From Nitriliruptoraceae bacterium (GTDB lineage Bacteria; Actinomycetota; Nitriliruptoria; Nitriliruptorales; Nitriliruptoraceae), in the NCBI GenBank assembly GCA_003558435.1, contig PWLR01000019.1, forward strand, positions 1 through 64,000: 64,000 bases of DNA. Direction: 5' to 3'. The notes beneath the pieces are model-generated. The model made no database searches. It was given only the letters and a program-made list of their open reading frames with translations, and was not told the origin of the DNA. Positions 58,065-64,000 of this stretch are shown here, one piece after another (the first letter of the stretch is position 1; each line of letters starts with the position of its first letter). The translations under genes were made by a program, and so were the position numbers.

Positions 58065-59546
58065 TTACCCCTCCACGAGCTCGGTGCAGCCTCCGCGCCG
58101 TGGGTCGCCGACCCGGGCCCCGTCACCGGCCACCGCGTTCACCCCACCGAAGTACAGGTCGGTGACCTCCCATGCGTTCACGTCACGAACGGCTGCGAGC
58201 TCCGCGACGGCCCGCTCCCCGAAGCCGGGCTCGAGCTGCACCGTGGAGCCGTCCCAGTGCAATCGGGGCGCCAGTACCGCCTCCTCGAGCGACATCCCGT
58301 GATCGAGCAGGTTCACGACGGTCTGCGTCAGGGCACTGCGGATGCGCTCCCTGCCACCCGAACCCAGCACGATCGGTGCGGAGGTGGCGCGCAGCAGGAT
58401 CGTCGGCGCCATCATCGACCCGACCCGTTGGCCCGGTGCGTCCAGGTGGAAACCGCCGGGGTGCAGGTCGGTCTCTCCCATGATGTTGTTGGCCAGGACC
58501 CCGGTCTCGCCCAGGGTGACCGCGCTACCCGCCCCGTTCGAGGTGGTCATCGAGGCCAGGTTCCCGTCGACGTCCGCGACGCTGACGTGCGTGGTCCCCC
58601 GCGCGGATCGTGGCCCGCTACCGGTGTGGTGCCGGGTGACCTCATCGAGGGTCTCGACGAGTTGCACGAGACGGGCGCCGCTGCCGAACGGCCCCCGGGG
58701 CCCCTCGTCGGTCAACGACGCGAGCGCGCGGGCGATCAACACGCCGCCATAGGAGGGAGGGGGGTTGGTCAGCGACCGGGCCGAACCGTGGTCGACCTGT
58801 AAGGGGGTCCGCTCGATCACCTCGTAGGCGCGGAGGTCCTCGGCGGTGATGCACCCGTCGTTGGCCGCCATGTCCGCCGCGATCGGCCCGGCGACCGCCG
58901 GGTCACCGAACCCGGTGATCCGGCCGGCCGCGACGGCTTCGAGGAAGTCGGCCAACGGGGGGTTGGCGACCACCTCGTCGTCGGCGAACGCCCGGCCCTC
59001 CGGGACGAACATCGCCCGCGACTCGGGGGTGCGGCGGAAGATCGGCTCCAGCAGGCGCACCACCGCCGCCTGACCCGCGCCCAGGACCACGCCCTCGGCG
59101 GCGAGACGACGGGCGGGTTCGATGACCTCCGCCAGGGGGAGATGGCCGAGACGGCGATGGACGTGGAGGTAGCCGGCCAGACAACCGGGCACGGCGATCG
59201 ACCCGTGACCGACGTGGAAGACCTGTTCCGCGCCACCGAAACGCAGCGTGGCCGGCTGCAGGACCGGGGGCGGAGCGGTGGCGGGACGGCCCCTGCCAGG
59301 GGTGTCGACGAAGAAGTCGAAGACGACCTCCTGCGCGTCGGCGGTGCGGGCCAGCAGGAACCCGCCGCCACCGAGGCTCGAGAGGCAGGGTTCGGCGACC
59401 GCGGCGGCGAACCCGGCCGCGACCGCCGCGTCGTAGGCGTTGCCGCCCGCACGCAGGCACCCGGCCGCGGCCTCGATGGTCGCCGGATGGCCGGCCGCGA
59501 CGACCCCGGGGGTCGCCGGACGCGCAGCCAGGCGGTTCGCGGTCAC
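58065..59546 (-). CDS. Gamma-glutamyltransferase
   Basis: GGNAYDAAVAAGFAAAVAEPCLSSLGGGGFLL; TTHVSVADVDGNLASMTTSNGAGSA; GTG start at 59546. Confidence 0.9.
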   Translation of the reverse strand: MTANRLAARPATPGVVAAGHPATIEAAAGCLRAGGNAYDAAVAAGFAAAVAEPCLSSLGGGGFLLARTADAQEVVFDFFVDTPGRGRPATAPPPVLQPATLRFGGAEQVFHVGHGSIAVPGCLAGYLHVHRRLGHLPLAEVIEPARRLAAEGVVLGAGQAAVVRLLEPIFRRTPESRAMFVPEGRAFADDEVVANPPLADFLEAVAAGRITGFGDPAVAGPIAADMAANDGCITAEDLRAYEVIERTPLQVDHGSARSLTNPPPSYGGVLIARALASLTDEGPRGPFGSGARLVQLVETLDEVTRHHTGSGPRSARGTTHVSVADVDGNLASMTTSNGAGSAVTLGETGVLANNIMGETDLHPGGFHLDAPGQRVGSMMAPTILLRATSAPIVLGSGGRERIRSALTQTVVNLLDHGMSLEEAVLAPRLHWDGSTVQLEPGFGERAVAELAAVRDVNAWEVTDLYFGGVNAVAGDGARVGDPRRGGCTELVEG

Positions 59547-59565
59547 GAGCGTCTCCTGACGGATG

Positions 59566-59612
59566 GCGCGGGGTGAGGGAGCGGGGTGAGTGCGCGGGGT
59601 GAGGGAGCGGGG
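59566..59612. repeat. Two direct copies of GCGCGGGGTGAGGGAGCGGGG
   Basis: 21-bp copies at 59566-59586 and 59592-59612, upstream of gamma-glutamyltransferase. Confidence 0.9.
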
Positions 59613-59810
59613 GCGTGCGGAGGTTGCCACGTCGAGGACCAACCCGCCGCACGGGACCCGCCGAGTCCAGCTGACCACGGACCCCGGCCGGAGCACATCC
59701 CGGGACCGCCGGCGTGTCGGGATGTGCTCATAACGTCGGAACGATCGAGCCCTTGGTACGGCCCCGCCACACCGTTCGGCCCGATCCGCCCCTCGCCGCG
59801 GAGGAACGCC

Positions 59811-60320
59811 GTGGACGATCCCGATCCTCGCGGGTCCCGCCCGCGTCAGCTCCGACGCGTCATCACCGATCTGACCATCGGAGCCGGTCTGTGGCTGGCA
59901 CTGGCCGGAACGCTCCATCCCCAGGAGCTCGTCGCGGCGCTGTTGTGCGGATGCGTCGCCGCGGCCATGGGACACCGTGTCCGGCGCCATGTCGGGCACC
60001 AGGATCGTGGAGCACTCCGGTGGTTGCGACATCTGCCGGGGTGGTACCTCAACGGGCTGCGCGACACCGTCCCCCTGACACGGGCGCTGGTCAACCGGCT
60101 CCGGGGCCGACCGAGCCGCAGCCGGCTGTTGCGGGTGCCCTTCGAGGTCGGCGGGCTGGGGCCCGACGATTCGTCGCGGCGGGCACTGGTCACGGTGGGG
60201 TTGTGTCTGCAACCCAACACCTACGTTCTCGGCTACGACGGGGACCGCGACGTCGCGTTGATCCACCAGCTGGAGCCCGGCGACGAGCCCATCGCTGCGC
60301 GTCTGCGGACATCACGATGA
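59811..60320 (+). CDS. mnhE: Mrp/Mnh antiporter subunit E (MbhA-type)
   Basis: GLWLALAGTLHPQELVAALLCG...VTVGLCLQPNTYVLGYDGDRDVALIHQLEPGD; GTG start. Confidence 0.85.
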   Translation: MDDPDPRGSRPRQLRRVITDLTIGAGLWLALAGTLHPQELVAALLCGCVAAAMGHRVRRHVGHQDRGALRWLRHLPGWYLNGLRDTVPLTRALVNRLRGRPSRSRLLRVPFEVGGLGPDDSSRRALVTVGLCLQPNTYVLGYDGDRDVALIHQLEPGDEPIAARLRTSR

Positions 60321-60568
60321 CCTGGTGGACCGCGGCGGTGACGGGACTGCTCGTCCTGCTGTCGTTGACCTCGGTGAGCGTCTGCCGGGGCCGGGCGATG
60401 GACCGGGTCGTCGGGCTCCAGCTGATCGGTGTGCTCGCGACCCTGACGGCCATCGTATTGGCCGTGGCGACCGGCCGGTCGCTGGTGCTGGACGTCGCAC
60501 TCGTGCTGGCGGTGCTCACCCTGATCGGGGGGCTGGCCTACGCCCGGTTCCTGGAGCGCTGGCTGTGA
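60317..60568 (+). CDS. mnhF: Mrp/Mnh antiporter subunit F (MbhB-type)
   Basis: Three-TM MrpF pattern; RAMDRVVGLQLIGVLATLTAIVLAVATGRS. Confidence 0.85.
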   Translation: MTWWTAAVTGLLVLLSLTSVSVCRGRAMDRVVGLQLIGVLATLTAIVLAVATGRSLVLDVALVLAVLTLIGGLAYARFLERWL

Positions 60569-60894
60569 CGGTGCCGACGGGACCCGTGGTCGGGATGCTG
60601 CTGCTCGTGATGCTCGGCGCCGCGGCCCTGTCGAGCATCGGGGTGCTGACCGCCCGCGACACCTTCGACCGCCTCCACTACGTCGGACCCGCCGCGATGC
60701 TGGGTGGCGTCGCCGTGGTGGCGGCGACCGTGGTCGAGACCGGGTTCGGCATGATCGCGCTCCGAGCGGGGTTGGCCGTCGGGGTCCTGCAGATCGCCGC
60801 GGCGGTGACGACCCACGCCACGGCCCGCGCCGCGCTCGGACGCGGGGAGCTCGCCCGGATGCGCCAGGCCCACGACGAGGTCGTGGAACCATGA
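60565..60894 (+). CDS. mnhG: Mrp/Mnh antiporter subunit G (MbhC-type)
   Basis: SSIGVLTARDTFDRLHYVGPAAMLGGVAVVAAT. Confidence 0.9.
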   Translation: MTVPTGPVVGMLLLVMLGAAALSSIGVLTARDTFDRLHYVGPAAMLGGVAVVAATVVETGFGMIALRAGLAVGVLQIAAAVTTHATARAALGRGELARMRQAHDEVVEP

Positions 60895-61130
60895 TGGCCG
60901 CCCAGGTGATCGTGCTGGTGCTGATCGGCACCGTCGGGACGCTGACGGTGCTCACGCGCGGGCTGGTGAACCTGTGGCTGGTCTTCAGCCTCTACGGCAT
61001 GCTGCTGGCGCTCGGCTTCCTGCTGCTCGAGGCACCCGATGCGGCCCTCGCCCAGGTGGTGGTCAGCGGCATCGTGGTGCCCCTGCTGCTCGGGGTCGTG
61101 CTGGCCGAGGTCCACGGTTCCGAGCGATGA
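60891..61130 (+). CDS. DUF4040/MbhD-like subunit (MrpA C-terminal-type)
   Basis: VNLWLVFSLYGMLLALGFLLLEAPDAALAQVVVSGIVVPLLLGVVL. Confidence 0.85.
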   Translation: MMAAQVIVLVLIGTVGTLTVLTRGLVNLWLVFSLYGMLLALGFLLLEAPDAALAQVVVSGIVVPLLLGVVLAEVHGSER

Positions 61131-61894
61131 CGCCGCCGGGCATGGCGGCGACGCGCACGGGCATCTTCCTCGTGGCCGCGTCGGTGCTGGGCGTGGCGCT
61201 GGTCCACGGGGTCCTGGGGTTGCCGACGGACGCCACCGCCGACGGCCCGTATGCGCGCACCCTCGCAGAACTGGCCATCGGTCAACGGTCGCTGAACACG
61301 GTGTCGGGGGTCCTGTTCGATCTGCGCTCGCTCGACACGTTGGGGGAGGCCCTCGCCCTGTTCGCCGCCGCCGCAGGGCTGCAGGTGGTACTGAGCGAGC
61401 ACGAGGGCGAGGGCCGTGTGCCCACCCCCCGGTACGCCCGGCCTGGCCGCACCGCGCCACCCACCAGCGACGCCGTGCGGACGATCGCGTTGGCGTTCGT
61501 CCCGTTCGTCACCGCGTTGGCGCTCGTGGTGACGTTGCGCGGCCACCTCGGTGTCGGCGGTGGACTGCAGGGCGGCGCCCTGGGGTTGGCGGCGCTGGCG
61601 TTGGTGTTCCTCGGCGGTCGCTACCAGGCGCAGCGGCGCCTCACACCGATGGCCGCGTTGGACGCCGAGGAGACCGTGGGGATCGGTGGGTACGTGGCCC
61701 TCGGCCTGGCCGGCCTCGCGGTCGGCGGGAGCCTGCTCGCCAACGTGCTCCCGCTCGGGACCCCGGGACAGTTGCTGTCCGCGGGCACGATCGGGGTCCT
61801 CAGCCTGCTGATCGCTCTCGAGGCGCGAGCCGCCCTGCTGCTGATCGTCATCGAGGCCCAGGAAGAGCCGTTCGAACGGGAGCTGCCCTCGTGA
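61127..61894 (+). CDS. MbhE + MnhB/MbhF fusion subunit
   Basis: MbhE part NTVSGVLFDLRSLDTLGEALALFAAAAGLQVV; MnhB part LRGHLGVGGGLQGGALGLAALALVFLGG. Confidence 0.8.
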   Translation: MTPPGMAATRTGIFLVAASVLGVALVHGVLGLPTDATADGPYARTLAELAIGQRSLNTVSGVLFDLRSLDTLGEALALFAAAAGLQVVLSEHEGEGRVPTPRYARPGRTAPPTSDAVRTIALAFVPFVTALALVVTLRGHLGVGGGLQGGALGLAALALVFLGGRYQAQRRLTPMAALDAEETVGIGGYVALGLAGLAVGGSLLANVLPLGTPGQLLSAGTIGVLSLLIALEARAALLLIVIEAQEEPFERELPS

Positions 61895-62247
61895 GCCGGG
61901 TCGTGGAGGTCCTACCGATGCTCGTCGGTCTGTGGCTGCTGCTCGTAGGGATGTACGGGGCCGCCACCACCCGCCACCTCGTCCACCTGGTGGTGTGCGT
62001 GTCGATCCTGCATTCGGGCGCCTGGCTGTTGCTGCTGGGGGTCGGGCACCGACCGGGCGTCACGGCACCGACCCTGGACGAGGACGTCGGTGGGCGGGTG
62101 CTGGCCGATCCGGTGGTGCAGGCCCTGGCCGTCACCGACGTGGTGGTCGGCGCGGCGGTGACCGCCCTGTTGATCGCGTTGACCTTCCGGGTGAAACGCC
62201 GTTTCGGGGAGCTCGATCCCCGCGAGGTCCACGTGCTCCGTGGTTGA
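61891..62247 (+). CDS. mnhC: Mrp/Mnh antiporter subunit C (NuoK-like)
   Basis: LVHLVVCVSILHSGAWLLLL...DPVVQALAVTDVVVGAAVTALLIALTFRVKRRFG. Confidence 0.9.
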   Translation: MSRVVEVLPMLVGLWLLLVGMYGAATTRHLVHLVVCVSILHSGAWLLLLGVGHRPGVTAPTLDEDVGGRVLADPVVQALAVTDVVVGAAVTALLIALTFRVKRRFGELDPREVHVLRG

Positions 62248-64000
62248 CGCGGCCGAACGTGTCGTGCCGCTGCTGGTGGTCCTGCCGATCATGGCGGCGG
62301 CCGTGGTCCGGCTGCCGAACCTGCCGGGCCGGGTCGTCGCCGGGTTCAGCATCGGCAGCTCGGCCGCGATGGCCGGCCTGGCCCTGTGGCTGTTGCCGAT
62401 CGTGATCGACACCCCGGTCGTCCACGTCGTCGGCGGCTGGGGCGTCCGTGAGGGTCTGGTGGTCGGCATATCCCTGGTCGCCGATGGTCTTGCGGTCGGG
62501 TTCGTCGCGCTGACCGGTGTGCTGGTGACCACCGGGCTCGGCTACCTCGCCGCCAGTCACGAGGGTCACGCGGCGACCGACGTACTCACGCTGTTGATCC
62601 TCGCGGCCGTCGCCGGGTTCCTGTTGGCCGGCGACATCTTCACCATGTTCGTGTTCATGGAGCTGTTCGGCATCGCCGTCTACGCCGTGACGGCGGGCAA
62701 GGTCGAGGATCCGGCCGCGCTGCCCGCCGCCATCAACGTCGCGGTCATCAGCACCATCGGGGCCGTGCTGTTCCTGACCGGGGTCGGTCTGCTGTACCGG
62801 CTGACGGGGACACCCAACATCGCCCAGTCCGGCGCCGTGCTCACCGACACCCCACCGCACGCGGCGTTGGCGGTGACGACCGCGTTGGTGCTCGGGGGGC
62901 TGGCGGTGAAGACGGGCCTGGTGCCGTTCCACTTCGCGCATGCGGATCTGCACACGGCCAGTTGGAGTCCCCATGCCGGGTTGCTGGGTGCGGTGATGCT
63001 CCCGATCGGGCTGTATGGGATCGGACGGCTGCAGATCAGCGTGTTCGGTGGTGTACCGGGGCTCGACGAGGCCGTCCGCCCGGTCCTGCTGGTCGCGGCG
63101 CTGACCACCGCACTGGTGGGTGGTGCGATGGCGCTGATGCAGGACCAGCTGAAGCGTATGTTGGCCTTCTCGAGCATCTCCCATGTCGGCATCGCGGGTG
63201 TGGCGGTCGCGTTCGGGACGGCCTCGGGCACGGCCGCCGCCGCGGTGTACGTGGTCGGGCACGGGTTCGTGAAGGTCGGCCTCATGCTCGTCGCCGGCGT
63301 CGTGCTGCACCGGCTGGGGACGCTGCAGCTGTCCGAGTTGGCCGGCCGGGGCCGCGAGGTGCCCGTGGCGGTCGGCCTGCTGACGGTCGGCGCGGCGCTG
63401 CTGGCGGGAATGCCACCGTCGGGACTGTTCGCCGGCAAGGCGGTGATGACCGGGGCCGCCGAGGAGCTGGGTCTCGGGTGGGTGATGCCGCTCGTCTACC
63501 TGGCGGCGGTGCTGACCGGTGCGGCGGTGGCCCGGGCCGTGAGCCACCTCTGGTTCGGATGGCCCGTCCCCGAAGACGACATCGGCATCGTGGCCGAGCA
63601 CCGACCCGAGGAGCTCGCTTCACGCAGCCCCCGGGTCCTGCTCGCGCTGCCGATCGCCCTGCTGGGCATCGGCAGCCTGCTGCCACTGTCCGGCTCCTAC
63701 CTCGCCGGTGTCGGGGAGGCGGCCGCGGCCGCCGTCGACCGTGAGCTGTATGTGGCCACGGTCACGGGCGGACCACCGCCCGAGGTCACGGCCAGCCCCC
63801 AGGTGGAGCCGTGGACGGCCACCTCGATCGCACCTGGTGTCGCTGGCGTGGTGGGGGCCGCGGTCCTCGGACCCTGGATCGCGGCACGTTGGCGGCGGGA
63901 ACCGCACCTGTTGAGTGCTCCCGCACGGGGACTGCGGCGGCTGCATACCGGCCTCGTCAACGATCAGGTGACCTGGCTGACCGTGGGGATCGCCGGGTGG
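62240..64000 (+). CDS. mnhD: Mrp/Mnh antiporter subunit D (NuoN/NuoM-like), truncated by window end
   Basis: Open frame from GTG 62240 to window end: LLAGDIFTMFVFMELFGIAVYAVTAG, GLAVKTGLVPFHFAHADLHTAS, QDQLKRMLAFSSISHVG; absent from the ORF track because no stop falls in the window. Confidence 0.9.
   Translation, partial: MVDAAERVVPLLVVLPIMAAAVVRLPNLPGRVVAGFSIGSSAAMAGLALWLLPIVIDTPVVHVVGGWGVREGLVVGISLVADGLAVGFVALTGVLVTTGLGYLAASHEGHAATDVLTLLILAAVAGFLLAGDIFTMFVFMELFGIAVYAVTAGKVEDPAALPAAINVAVISTIGAVLFLTGVGLLYRLTGTPNIAQSGAVLTDTPPHAALAVTTALVLGGLAVKTGLVPFHFAHADLHTASWSPHAGLLGAVMLPIGLYGIGRLQISVFGGVPGLDEAVRPVLLVAALTTALVGGAMALMQDQLKRMLAFSSISHVGIAGVAVAFGTASGTAAAAVYVVGHGFVKVGLMLVAGVVLHRLGTLQLSELAGRGREVPVAVGLLTVGAALLAGMPPSGLFAGKAVMTGAAEELGLGWVMPLVYLAAVLTGAAVARAVSHLWFGWPVPEDDIGIVAEHRPEELASRSPRVLLALPIALLGIGSLLPLSGSYLAGVGEAAAAAVDRELYVATVTGGPPPEVTASPQVEPWTATSIAPGVAGVVGAAVLGPWIAARWRREPHLLSAPARGLRRLHTGLVNDQVTWLTVGIAGW

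Noticed and set aside
55103-58165. 1020-aa plus-strand ORF
   Set aside because: Gln/Arg/His-rich low-similarity frame antisense to SDR and GH3 genes, typical high-GC shadow ORF
1-64000. CRISPR array, prophage or intact transposon
   Set aside because: No regularly spaced repeat-spacer structure, phage structural genes or transposase with terminal repeats was recognised; only a recombinase remnant is present

Overview
High-GC actinobacterial chromosome window. No rRNA, CRISPR array or intact IS element was seen. About 0-27.3 kb is accessory-like: sulfur genes (MBL hydrolase, SulP, rhodanese), CadI/ArsI-like + ArsR, an ArsR-rhodanese fusion regulator, MFS exporters, several decayed genes, and a tightly coupled divergent module of BlaI, M56 peptidase, CPVC membrane protein, DsbA, CcdA, beta-propeller lipoprotein and an Lnt-like protein. 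This part ends in a frameshifted tyrosine-recombinase remnant next to a tRNA-Leu(CAG). From about 27.4 kb the window is core-like: fhaA-fhaB-pstP-rodA-pbpA-pknB; a copper block (YcnI-like, CopC/CopD) with a divergent sigma/anti-sigma pair; a baeRF-like protein; M50 and PDZ-Lon proteases; pabA/trpG; polyprenyl synthase; sortase E; crgA; thiolase; an Rpf-like protein; carbohydrate enzymes; gamma-glutamyltransferase; and an Mrp/Mbh-type antiporter operon running off the right edge. Best candidates for follow-up are the BlaI-M56/DsbA-CcdA/Lnt-like module, which shares a long dyad operator and has Ser in place of the nitrilase-type Cys, and the Mbh-ordered antiporter operon. All family calls come from reading motifs by eye; no database search was run.
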